From Sphaerobacter sp. (lineage in GTDB: Bacteria; Chloroflexota; Chloroflexia; Thermomicrobiales; Thermomicrobiaceae), in contig NZ_JADGHZ010000026.1 in assembly GCF_019683595.1 (NCBI RefSeq), positions 1 through 32,226 on the forward strand: a stretch of DNA of 32,226 nucleotides, in the 5' to 3' direction. Made by a program: the position numbers and the translations under genes. The notes below the pieces were generated by a model, which worked only from the letters and a program-made list of their open reading frames with translations, had not been told where the DNA came from and searched no databases. Shown piece after piece: positions 1-7,700 of the stretch (position 1 is its first letter; every line of letters starts with the position of its first letter).

Positions 1-83
1 CGTCCGTCCGGCAGGTGGGTGCAATGGTGGTGCCACGAGGGACAACCGTCAGGGACAAGGTGAGGCGGGAGGGGGAGCGGGAA

Positions 84-368
84 TCAGTAGCGGGGGCGTC
101 CGCTGCCGATGCTGCGGCGGTAGCCGAGGACGGTCAACGCGGCGAGGACGAAGCCGGCGAGGAAGAGTGCCTCGACGTTGGGGTAACCGACGATGTGAAC
201 GACGACGAGGGCGAAGAGGGTCGGGTAGATGAGCAGGCCAAGGGCGGCGAAAAGTGCAGCCTCGATCGTGGCGCTGCGCCAGTCCGCGCCGGTGAGGCGG
301 CTGACCAGGAAGGGGATCAGGGTGCCCGCCGGCACCCAGAGCAGGAAGGCGCGCGCCGTTTCATCCAC
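84..368 (-). CDS. small hydrophobic membrane protein, function unknown
   Basis: This encodes 94 aa with roughly three hydrophobic segments (about residues 6-20, 33-57 and 63-80) and a basic C-terminus, so it is probably an inner-membrane protein. I do not recognise a family. The start is GTG at 366-368, with a purine-rich GAGGGAGAGG stretch about 10 nt upstream. An ATG a few bases further upstream is in another frame and stops almost at once. The gene lies 80 nt downstream of fhs on the same strand, separated from it by a strong hairpin, so it may be transcribed separately or only by read-through. Nothing ties it to folate metabolism. The compact reading frame, RBS and hydrophobic pattern support a real gene. 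Confidence 0.6.
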   Translation of the reverse strand: MDETARAFLLWVPAGTLIPFLVSRLTGADWRSATIEAALFAALGLLIYPTLFALVVVHIVGYPNVEALFLAGFVLAALTVLGYRRSIGSGRPRY

Positions 369-403
369 CGTGTCGCATCCTCTCCCTCGTCGTCGACGGC
401 GTG

Positions 404-438
404 CCGGGCGCGCGTGACTTCAGGCCACGCGCGCCCGG
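404..438 (-). terminator. 13-bp perfect hairpin after fhs
   Basis: Positions 404-416 and 426-438 are perfect inverted repeats of 13 bp around a 9-nt loop (417-425), 11 nt beyond the fhs stop. The stem is almost entirely G/C. No T-run follows on either strand, so this is not a textbook intrinsic terminator. It could be a U-less terminator or an mRNA 3'-end stabiliser. Confidence 0.5.
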
Positions 439-448
439 TTGCCGGCAT

Positions 449-2140
449 CTAGAACAGACCCCGGATGGTGCCGTCGTCGTCGATATCTACGTTGAGCCCG
501 CCGGGCTTGCTGCCGAGGCCGGGCATGGTCCGCATCTCCCCGATGATCGGGTACACGAACCCGGCACCGGCCGACAGCCGAGCCTCGCGGACGGTCAGCT
601 CAAAGCCCTCGGGTCGCCCGCGGAGGTTCGGATCGCCGCTGAGTGAGAGGTGCGTCTTGGCCATGCACACCGGGAGCTTGTCGTAGCCCATGCTGCTGAA
701 GGTGCGCAGCGCGCGGGCAGCCGCGGGCAGGTAGGTGACGGACCCGGCGCCGTAGAGCTCGCGGGCGATGATCTCGATCTTGTCGGTGAGCGGCATGTCC
801 AGCTCGTAGAGCGGGCGGAAGGAGTTCGGCTCCTCCGTCGCACGCAGCACCGCGCGTGCCAGGTCAGCGCCGCCCGCGCCGCCCTCGCTGTGCACCCGGG
901 TGGGCACGGCATCGAACGCGCCGGCCTTGAGCGCCACCTCGCGCACCAGCTCGATCTCGGCCGCGGTGTCGGTCGGGAACTGGTTGATGGCTACCACGAC
1001 CGGCACGCCGAAACGGCGCACGTTCTCGATCTGCTTTTCGAGGTTGCCGATCCCCTCACGCAGTGCGTCGAGGTTCTCGCTCACGAGGCCCGGGTCGAGC
1101 GGCTTGCCGGCGACGATCTTGTAGCGACCGCTGTGCGCCTTCAGGGCGCGGATGGTCGCGACGAGGACGGCGGCGTCCGGCTTCAGCCCGCTGACGCGAC
1201 ACTTGATGTCGCAGAACTTCTCGAACCCGAGGTCGGCGCCGAACCCTGCCTCGGTGACTACCACGTCGGCGAGCTTGAGGCCGATCAGGTCGGCGAGGAC
1301 CGACGAGTTGCCGTGAGCGATGTTGCCGAACGGACCGGCGTGGACGATGGCCGGCGTGTGCTCGAGGGTCTGGAGCAGGTTCGGCTTGAGGGCGTCCTTT
1401 AGCAGAGCGGCCATGGCGCCAGCCACCCCGATGTCCTCAGCGGTGACCGGCTCCTTCTTGCGGTTGAGCGCGACGACGAGCCGACCCAGCCGCTGGCGGA
1501 GGTCGCGGTAGTCGGTGGCCAGGGCCAGGACCGCCATGACCTCCGAGGCCGCCGTGATGTCGAAACCGGTCTGGCGCGGGATCCCGTTACCGGCCCCGAG
1601 GCCGATGACGATGTCGCGCAGGGTCCGGTCGTTCACGTCCATCACGCGCCGCCAGAGAACGGCCGTCTGGTCGATGTCGAGCGGGTTGCCGTGGTAGATG
1701 GAGTTGTCGAGGAAGGCCGCGCAGAGGTTATGCGCCGCGGTGACGGCGTGGAAGTCGCCGGTCAGATGGAGGTTGAAGTCCTCCATCGGGATGATCTGGC
1801 TGTAGCCACCGCCGGCCGCGCCACCCTTAATCCCGAAGACGGGACCGAGCGACGGTTGCCGGATCGCCACGATCGCGCGAGTGCCGATCTTGCCGAACGC
1901 CTGGCCCAGCCCGACGGTCACCGTCGTCTTGCCCTCGCCGAGCGGGGTGGGGGTGATGGCGGTGACCACCACGTACTTGCCGTTCGGCCGATCCTTGAGG
2001 CGGTCCCGGATCGAGAGGCTGATCTTGGCCTTGTAGGGACCGTACAACTCCAGTTCGTCGGGCTGGATCCCGAGGTCCGCCGCGATCTCGGTAATCGGCT
2101 TCGGCGTGACCTGACTCGCGATCTCGATGTCCGTGAGCAT
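449..2140 (-). CDS. fhs: formate-tetrahydrofolate ligase
   Basis: Fhs makes N10-formyl-THF from formate, THF and ATP in the cytoplasm, supplying formyl groups for purine and initiator-tRNA formylation. The 563-aa product matches the usual length of about 555-560 aa. The ATP-binding stretch TPTPLGEGKTT lies near residue 65, followed by the family signature GIKGGAAGGGYSQ and a DFNLHLTGDFHA segment. An in-frame ATG lies 33 nt further upstream, but I chose 2138-2140 because GAGGGGAG sits 4-5 nt before it and the protein then begins MLTDIEIASQ, as expected. It is the third gene of an fchA-folD-fhs operon, 43 nt after folD. Identification is secure. The in vivo direction (formate assimilation or formate release) cannot be told from sequence. 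Confidence 0.97.
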   Translation of the reverse strand: MLTDIEIASQVTPKPITEIAADLGIQPDELELYGPYKAKISLSIRDRLKDRPNGKYVVVTAITPTPLGEGKTTVTVGLGQAFGKIGTRAIVAIRQPSLGPVFGIKGGAAGGGYSQIIPMEDFNLHLTGDFHAVTAAHNLCAAFLDNSIYHGNPLDIDQTAVLWRRVMDVNDRTLRDIVIGLGAGNGIPRQTGFDITAASEVMAVLALATDYRDLRQRLGRLVVALNRKKEPVTAEDIGVAGAMAALLKDALKPNLLQTLEHTPAIVHAGPFGNIAHGNSSVLADLIGLKLADVVVTEAGFGADLGFEKFCDIKCRVSGLKPDAAVLVATIRALKAHSGRYKIVAGKPLDPGLVSENLDALREGIGNLEKQIENVRRFGVPVVVAINQFPTDTAAEIELVREVALKAGAFDAVPTRVHSEGGAGGADLARAVLRATEEPNSFRPLYELDMPLTDKIEIIARELYGAGSVTYLPAAARALRTFSSMGYDKLPVCMAKTHLSLSGDPNLRGRPEGFELTVREARLSAGAGFVYPIIGEMRTMPGLGSKPGGLNVDIDDDGTIRGLF

Positions 2141-2183
2141 GGTACTCCCCTCAATCCCCGGCTCAACGCTCACCGACTAACGA

Positions 2184-3044
2184 CTATCCAGCGCGGCGGC
2201 CGCCGAGCGCGGCCCACGCGGCGCGGAGCGTGTTCTGGACGAGAATGGCATTTGTGACGGCGCCGGTGCCCCCCGGAACCGGCGTCAGCGCGCCGGCCAC
2301 CTCTCCCACGGCCGGCTCGACATCCCCAATCATCTTTCCGTCCACGAAGCTAACGCCAAAGTCAATAACGGTCGCGCCCGGCTTGACCATTTCCGGTCGC
2401 ACCAGACCGGGCCGGCCGGCGGCGGCCACCAAGATGTCCGCCTGGCGGGTCACGGCGGGCAGGTCGGACGTCCGGCTGTGACAGACGGTAACGGTGGCGT
2501 CCGCTGCGATCAGCATGAGCGCCATCGGCAGGCCGACGACCGGGCTGCGGCCGATGACGACGGCGTGGCGCCCGGCGATCTCGATGCCGTAGTGCTCGAG
2601 GATGGCCATCCCGCCCGCGGGCGTGCTCGGTGGCAGCGCTGGGAGGCCGACGGCGAGGCGGCCCGCGCTGGCAGGCGTAATACCGTCCACATCCTTTGCG
2701 GGATCGACCAGCTCGGAGGCGATCCCGGCCGGCAGGTGCCGCGGCAGCGGCTGGAGGACGATGATCCCGCTGACAGCCGGGTCGGCGTTCAGGTGCGCCA
2801 CCGCCTCCCGCAGCTCGGCCTCGGCGACGTCGCCAGGAAGCGTCACGTCCCGCACCGGGATACCGACGCGGTCGAATGTGCGGTGGATGGCACGCACGTA
2901 GGCGGCGGCGCTGGCGTCGTCTCCGGCCAGCACCGTGGCGAGCTCGGGAGGGCGCCCTGCCTGCGTGACGTATTCCGCCAATTCCTCACGCGCGCGCTCC
3001 AATATCGCACGCGCCACCGGCCGTCCCTCAAGTGCGATCGCCAC
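2184..3044 (-). CDS. folD: FolD-family methylene-THF dehydrogenase, altered cyclohydrolase site
   Basis: This is a 286-aa FolD homologue, an NAD(P)-dependent methylene-THF dehydrogenase that in most bacteria is also a methenyl-THF cyclohydrolase. Seen here: the PLPRHLP and DPAKDVDGI folate-site segments, the nucleotide-binding GRSPVVGLP motif (about residues 163-171) and a C-terminal PGGTGAVT in place of the common PGGVGPMT. The start is GTG at 3042-3044, preceded by GGAGGAGGGG; the longer open frame upstream is unsupported. The start lies inside the fchA coding region (17-nt overlap), implying translational coupling. Oddity: by my alignment, the catalytic lysine of the YVxxK motif (E. coli K54) is Ile53, and the glutamine of VQLPLP (E. 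coli Q98) is Leu97 (VLQPLP), while the aspartate (E. coli D121) is kept as Asp120. Dehydrogenase function is likely; cyclohydrolase function is doubtful. Confidence 0.93.
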   Translation of the reverse strand: MAIALEGRPVARAILERAREELAEYVTQAGRPPELATVLAGDDASAAAYVRAIHRTFDRVGIPVRDVTLPGDVAEAELREAVAHLNADPAVSGIIVLQPLPRHLPAGIASELVDPAKDVDGITPASAGRLAVGLPALPPSTPAGGMAILEHYGIEIAGRHAVVIGRSPVVGLPMALMLIAADATVTVCHSRTSDLPAVTRQADILVAAAGRPGLVRPEMVKPGATVIDFGVSFVDGKMIGDVEPAVGEVAGALTPVPGGTGAVTNAILVQNTLRAAWAALGGRRAG

Positions 3045-3765
3045 GCAGCCCCTCCTCCATCGGTTTCCCGGACATTTTCGCGCGGGTGAGATCCAGCGCC
3101 TGCCTGGCCAGTGCCGGTGCCTCCTCGCGGATCTGGTCGACGGTCGTGCGCAGCTCGGCTGCGCGGGTGGCATCGGGGAGAAGACCGAGGTTGACCTCGC
3201 TCATCAGCAGTGCAGCCTCGATCGCGCCCTGGGCCAGGGCGGCCGCGGCGCCGAGGTCACTGACGGTGAAGCGCGCCGCGAAGGGTACGGCCGCGAGCAC
3301 GAGGCGCAGGAGCGCCAGGCCGTCCTGAGCCAGGGTGATGGGCGTCTCTGCGGCCAGGGTGAGGCTCCGCTGGAGGGCTTCCTCGGCCGCGCGCTGAGCT
3401 TGTGGGTCGACGCCGGCTGAAGGGCGTGCGGCACGGTGCGCCTCCAGAAGGTCCGACAGGACGGCGATGTCCTCATCGGCCGCGGCAAGGAAGCGCGTCT
3501 GAAGGTGGCCCAGCCTGTCGCGGATCTCTTCCACTTCAGCGCGGTGGGGCTGCACCGACTTCCGGCGCAGCGAGAGGGTCGCGACCAGCTCGGCCGTGGC
3601 GGCGGCCAGTGCCAGGGTCGCGGCGGCGGCGACGCCACCGCCGGCCGGCTGCTGAGGATCGGCGAGCCGACCGGCGACCCCGGCCAGGGACTGTTCGGCG
3701 ACCCGGAGCTGCTGCGGAGCTTCGGGACTCAGGTCGACCCTCCTCTCACATCCAGAGATTCCCAT
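3028..3765 (-). CDS. fchA: cyclodeaminase/cyclohydrolase-family protein (FchA-type)
   Basis: This 245-aa, mostly helical protein belongs to the formiminotransferase-cyclodeaminase family. In stand-alone form (FchA) such proteins act as methenyl-THF cyclohydrolase or formimino-THF cyclodeaminase. Seen here: the N-terminal LADPQQPAGGG segment, equivalent to the family's 'ASPxPxPGGG', then an alanine-rich helix. A VSDLGAAAALAQGAIEAALL region follows late in the protein, where the family has 'SDxGVAA...'. It is first in the operon and overlaps folD by 17 nt. With no histidine-degradation genes around and fhs-folD downstream, methenyl-THF cyclohydrolase is the better guess. The start is uncertain: ATG 3763-3765 has only a weak GTGGGG upstream, whereas AGAGGAGGG lies before a CTG codon at 3730-3732. 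Confidence 0.85.
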   Translation of the reverse strand: MGISGCERRVDLSPEAPQQLRVAEQSLAGVAGRLADPQQPAGGGVAAAATLALAAATAELVATLSLRRKSVQPHRAEVEEIRDRLGHLQTRFLAAADEDIAVLSDLLEAHRAARPSAGVDPQAQRAAEEALQRSLTLAAETPITLAQDGLALLRLVLAAVPFAARFTVSDLGAAAALAQGAIEAALLMSEVNLGLLPDATRAAELRTTVDQIREEAPALARQALDLTRAKMSGKPMEEGLRGDRT

Positions 3766-3820
3766 GTACAGACCCCACGCCGTTCCGGATTTCCCAACGG
3801 ACAGGGCGGGGATCCCCACG

Positions 3821-3829
3821 AGTATAGCA
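3821..3829 (-). promoter_or_regulatory. extended -10 promoter for fchA-folD-fhs
   Basis: On the minus strand this reads TGCTATACT, an extended -10 element (TGN plus TATACT), 56 nt before the proposed fchA ATG. The -35 region at 16-18 bp spacing is poor. Transcription would run into the folate operon. The call rests on motif and position only. Confidence 0.45.
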
Positions 3830-3950
3830 CTCACGCCGCACGAACCGGACGCAGACCAAGCCTGCGACCTAGCCCGCTGTCGTCTTGCTGTCATGTATCT
3901 GCCGAAATGGTGTCTCGTTCATCTTCATTGTATCCATCGTGAGACCGGAC

Positions 3951-3959
3951 TGTGGATAA
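3951..3959 (-). promoter_or_regulatory. consensus DnaA box
   Basis: The plus strand reads TGTGGATAA, the exact complement of the consensus DnaA box TTATCCACA. It lies 13 bp upstream of the -35 element of the XRE-gene promoter, in a locally AT-rich stretch. A half-similar TATCCA at 3931-3936 forms an inverted repeat with TGGATA at 3953-3958. I noticed only this one perfect box in the window, so this is not an origin. It may be a DnaA-responsive or titration site, or chance. Confidence 0.45.
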
Positions 3960-3971
3960 CCTGGAAAACTA

Positions 3972-4000
3972 TTGACAGGCAGACACGCGACCGGTATAGT
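3972..4000 (+). promoter_or_regulatory. sigma70-type promoter for the XRE regulator
   Basis: TTGACA (3972-3977) and TATAGT (3995-4000) are separated by exactly 17 bp, the best promoter match I saw in the window. The predicted transcript starts near 4007, giving a leader of about 60 nt before the ATG at 4068. Confidence 0.8.
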
Positions 4001-4067
4001 AGGGGCAGTGTACGGACAGGGTTCGCTCGCGGCGGATCTGCCGAGAGCAGAATGAAGGGAGCCAGGC

Positions 4068-4508
4068 ATGGCGGGACAGGCACCGAGCGCGGCGCCCACG
4101 TTCGCGGAACTTCTCAAGCGCTTCCGGGAGGAAGCCCGTACCTCGCAGAGCCGGCTTGCCGAATCAGCGGGGTTCGACCATAGCTACGTGAGCCGACTTG
4201 AGAGCGGTAATCGCACGCCGACACGTGAGGCCGTTGTCAAGCTGGCGGATGCGCTGGGCCTCACTCCCGAGCAGCGCGACAGCCTGCTCGCCGCGGCCGG
4301 GTACATGCCGCAGCGGGTCGAGAGCCTGCTGGCCGATGAGCCGATCCTGAGCGAGGTGCTGCAGCTCCTGCAGAGCCGCGATATCCCTGAGCCGATCCGG
4401 CAGAACGTGCGGCAGATGCTCCGCTTGATGGTCAATCAGGCGCAGATGGCCGCGATCGGCTGGCCGTCCGGTCCCGATACCTCTCCCGACGCCATGGCGG
4501 CTGACTGA
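4068..4508 (+). CDS. XRE-family helix-turn-helix regulator
   Basis: The product is 146 aa. Residues about 11-66 form a Cro/C1-type helix-turn-helix: LLKRFREEARTSQSRLAESA, then the recognition-helix region DHSYVSRLESGNRTPTREAV and ALGLTPEQRD. The remainder (about 67-130) is helical with no recognised ligand domain and may serve dimerisation. The start ATG is preceded by AAGGGAG 7 nt upstream. The gene has a near-consensus promoter with inverted half-sites close to it, so autoregulation is plausible. It stands alone between the divergent folate operon and dnaE, either of which could be a target. The family is clear but the specific role is not. No toxin or prophage neighbour suggests a mobile-element regulator. 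Confidence 0.88.
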   Translation: MAGQAPSAAPTFAELLKRFREEARTSQSRLAESAGFDHSYVSRLESGNRTPTREAVVKLADALGLTPEQRDSLLAAAGYMPQRVESLLADEPILSEVLQLLQSRDIPEPIRQNVRQMLRLMVNQAQMAAIGWPSGPDTSPDAMAAD

Positions 4509-4585
4509 CGGCCGCTCGCTGCTCCGCGTACGGGGTCCATCTCCGCGCCGGGTGGTTTCGGCCGGTGCGGCGTGCCCGGCGGGTT

Positions 4586-4616
4586 CTGCAGCCCTTGCCG
4601 GACGTTGGGCCTGCAG
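4586..4616 (+). terminator. hairpin between the XRE gene and dnaE
   Basis: CTGCAGCCC (4586-4594) pairs with GGGCCTGCAG (4607-4616) with one bulged base and a 12-nt loop. It lies 78 nt beyond the XRE stop. No clear T-run follows. It may end the XRE transcript or act as an operator-like dyad ahead of dnaE. Confidence 0.4.
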
Positions 4617-4622
4617 CAGCGC

Positions 4623-4628
4623 TACAAT
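4623..4628 (+). promoter_or_regulatory. possible -10 element for dnaE
   Basis: TACAAT matches five of six positions of the -10 consensus and lies about 90 nt before the dnaE start, just after a hairpin. No acceptable -35 hexamer sits at 16-18 bp, so this is weak. Confidence 0.28.
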
Positions 4629-4659
4629 GCCGCGGGACGGTCGATCGCCGAGGGAAGGC

Positions 4660-4685
4660 CCCCTGATCAGCGGGCTGAGCAGGGG
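4660..4685 (+). promoter_or_regulatory. leader hairpin before the dnaE ribosome-binding site
   Basis: CCCCTG (4660-4665) pairs with CAGGGG (4680-4685), and inside that CAG (4668-4670) pairs with CTG (4675-4677) across a 2x2 internal loop. It ends about 15 nt before the purine-rich RBS of dnaE and could affect translation. No family was recognised. Confidence 0.35.
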
Positions 4686-4717
4686 CGGGGCGATCGTTCG
4701 GGAAGGGATAGGCTGTC

Positions 4718-7700
4718 GTGACCGCGCGTCCGTTCGCGCACTTGCACTTGCATACCGAGTTTTCGCTCCTCGACGGCATGGGGCGCATCAAGGACTACAT
4801 GGCCCGCGCTCGTGAGTTCGGGATGGAGCACGTCGCCATCACCGACCACGGCGTGATGTACGGCGTCATCGACTGGTACAAGGCGGCGCGCGCACACGAC
4901 CTCCATCCAATCCTGGGGATCGAGGCCTACCTCGCACCGGGCAGCATCGAGGACCGGGAGAAGCAGTCGTACCATCTGCTGTTACTCGCGGAGAACGAGC
5001 GGGGCTATCGCAACCTCTTGCGGTTGGCCAGCCGGGCCAGCCTGGAGGGTTTCTATTACAAGCCGCGCGTCGACCTGGACATGCTCAACAGCCTGCGCGA
5101 CGGCATCATCTGCACGTCGGCCTGTCTCGGTGGACCGGTCGCCAACAACTTCCTGCAGGGGCGCGACGAGGAAGCGGTGCGTTTGGCCGGCATACTCAAG
5201 GAGATGTTCGGCCCGGATCACTTCTATATTGAGATCCAAGACCACGGCATCGAAGGCCAGCGACAGACGAACCCGCAACTGGTCGAGCTGGCTCGCAAGC
5301 TCGACCTGCCGCTGGTGGCGACGAACGACGTCCACTACGTCGACAAGTCCGACGCGCCGTTGCAAGAGCTGCTGGTGTGCATCCAAACCAACACCACGCT
5401 CCACGACCCGAAGCGCCTCCGGATGGAGAGCGATCAGCTCTACTTCAAGAGCCCGGAGGAGATGTGGCAGCTCTTCGGCGAGATCCCCGAGGCGCTGGAG
5501 AACACGATCCGCATCGCCGAGCGCTGTAACGTCGAGCTCGAGTTCGGCCGGCTACACCTGCCCGACCCCGGCATCCCCGAGGGAATGACCCCGCACGAGT
5601 ACCTGTGCCAGCTCTGCTGGGACGGGCTGCGCCGCCGCTACCCGGAGATCACTGAGGAGGTCCGCCGGCGTCTGGAATATGAGCTGGACGTCATCCAGGA
5701 GACGGGGTTCAGCAGCTACATGCTCATCGTGCGCGACTTCGCGGAGTTCGCACGGCAGCGTCAAATCCCCTTCGGCGTGCGCGGGAGCGCGGCAGCCAGC
5801 ATCGTCCTCTACACCCTGGGAATCACCGACATCGACCCGCTGGCGAACCGGCTCGTCTTCGAGCGCTTCCTGAACCGGGAGCGCCGCGAGATGCCGGACA
5901 TTGACATGGACTTCGCCGACGACCGACGCGCGGAGGTCATCGACTACGTCGCCAACAAGTACGGTCACGACCGGGTGGCGCAGATCATTACCTTCGGAAC
6001 GATGGGCGCCAAGGCGGCGATCCGCGACACCGGCCGGGCCATGGGCTGGGCGTACAACGACGTCGACCGGATCGCGCGGCTGATCCCGTCGACCCTCAAC
6101 ATCACGCTCGACAAGGCCCTGCAGGAGAGCCCGGAGCTGCGGCAGCTCTACGAGTCTGATCCGGCGTGCCGCGAACTAATCGACAACGCCAAGCGCCTTG
6201 AGGGCATCTCCCGCCATGCCGGGACGCACGCGGCGGGTGTGGTGATCTCTGCCGATCCGCTGGTGGAGCACCTTCCCCTCCAGCGTCCGGCACGTGCCGA
6301 GGAGGGCGCCCTGCCGACCACCCAATTCCCGATGGAGACGGTGGCCCAGATCGGGCTGCTCAAGATGGACTTCCTCGGCCTGGCCAACCTCACCATCCTC
6401 GGCGAGGCGGTCAAGCTGATCCGCCAGACGACGGGTGTGGAGATCGACCCGAAGCAACTACCCGACGGCGACGAGAAGACCTACGCGATGCTGGCGCAGG
6501 GCGAGACCTTCGGCGTGTTCCAACTCGAGAGCGCCGGCATGCGCCGCTACATCCGGGAACTGCGGCCCAGCTCCATCGCCGAGCTAGCGGCCATGGTGGC
6601 CCTCTACCGGCCGGGGCCGATGCAGCATATCCCGACCTACTGCCGCGCCAAGCATGGATTGGAGCCGATCCGCTATCCGCACCCGGATCTGGCGGAGATC
6701 CTGGACGAGACGTACGGCGTCATCGTGTATCAGGATCAGGTGCTCCTGATCGCCCGCAAGTTCGCCGGGTATACCCTGGGCGAGGCCGACATCATGCGCA
6801 AGGCGATGGGGAAGAAGATCCCCGAAGTGATGGCGGCCGAGCGAGAGCGGTTCCTGCGGGGAGCGCAGGAAAAGGGGTACAGCATTGAGGACGCGCAGAA
6901 CGTCTTCAACCTGATCGAGCCGTTCGCGGGCTATGCCTTCAACAAGGCGCACGCCGTCTGCTACGCGACGATCTCGTACCAGACATCGTACCTGAAGGCG
7001 AACTACCCGGCGGAGTACATGACGGCCGTCCTGCGCGGGGCGCCCAGCCACCCGAGCGGCGCGACGCAGCGCGTGGCTGCTGCCGTGGCAGAGTGCCAGA
7101 AGCTGGGCATCCCGGTGCTCCCGCCCGACATCAACAAGAGCGGCGTCGATTTCGAGATCGAAATCCTGGAGGACGGGACCAAGGCGATTCGTTTCGGTCT
7201 GTCGATCGTGAAGAACGTCGGCGAGGCTGCGGTGGAATCCATCGTCGCGGTGCGCAAGTCGCTGCCGGGCGAGCGCTTCGAGAGCTTCGAGCAGTTCTGC
7301 GACACGGTCGACTGGACGGTGGTTAACCGCCGGGTGGCTGAGAGCCTCATCAAGTGCGGCGCGCTGGACTGCCTCGGCGACCGCGCCACCCTGCTGGCGG
7401 TCCTGGAGCAGGCGATCAGCGCCGCCCAGGCGCGGCAGCGCGCGGCCAAGAAGGGCCAGATCGACCTGTTCTCCATGGCACCCGCGGCTGCGCCGGCCCT
7501 GTCGCTGGCGATGCCCGACGACGTGCCGGAGATCCCGCGCCAGACACTCCTCGCCTGGGAGAAGGAACTGCTGGGGCTTTACCTCAGCTCACACCCGCTG
7601 AACGACCTCATCCCGCTGATCCGGGACGGTGGATACGTGCGGTTGGCTGAGATCGACGAGGAGACCGTCGGCCAGCAGATCGAAGCCATCGTGATGATCA

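Noticed and set aside
15-452. 145-codon plus-strand frame at the window start
   Set aside because: It is antisense to the small membrane gene, has low-complexity Glu/Gly/Arg composition and no recognisable domain.
2141-2173. Longer fhs N-terminus starting at 2173
   Set aside because: The added 11 residues match nothing expected, and the ATG at 2138-2140 has a well-placed GAGGGGAG.
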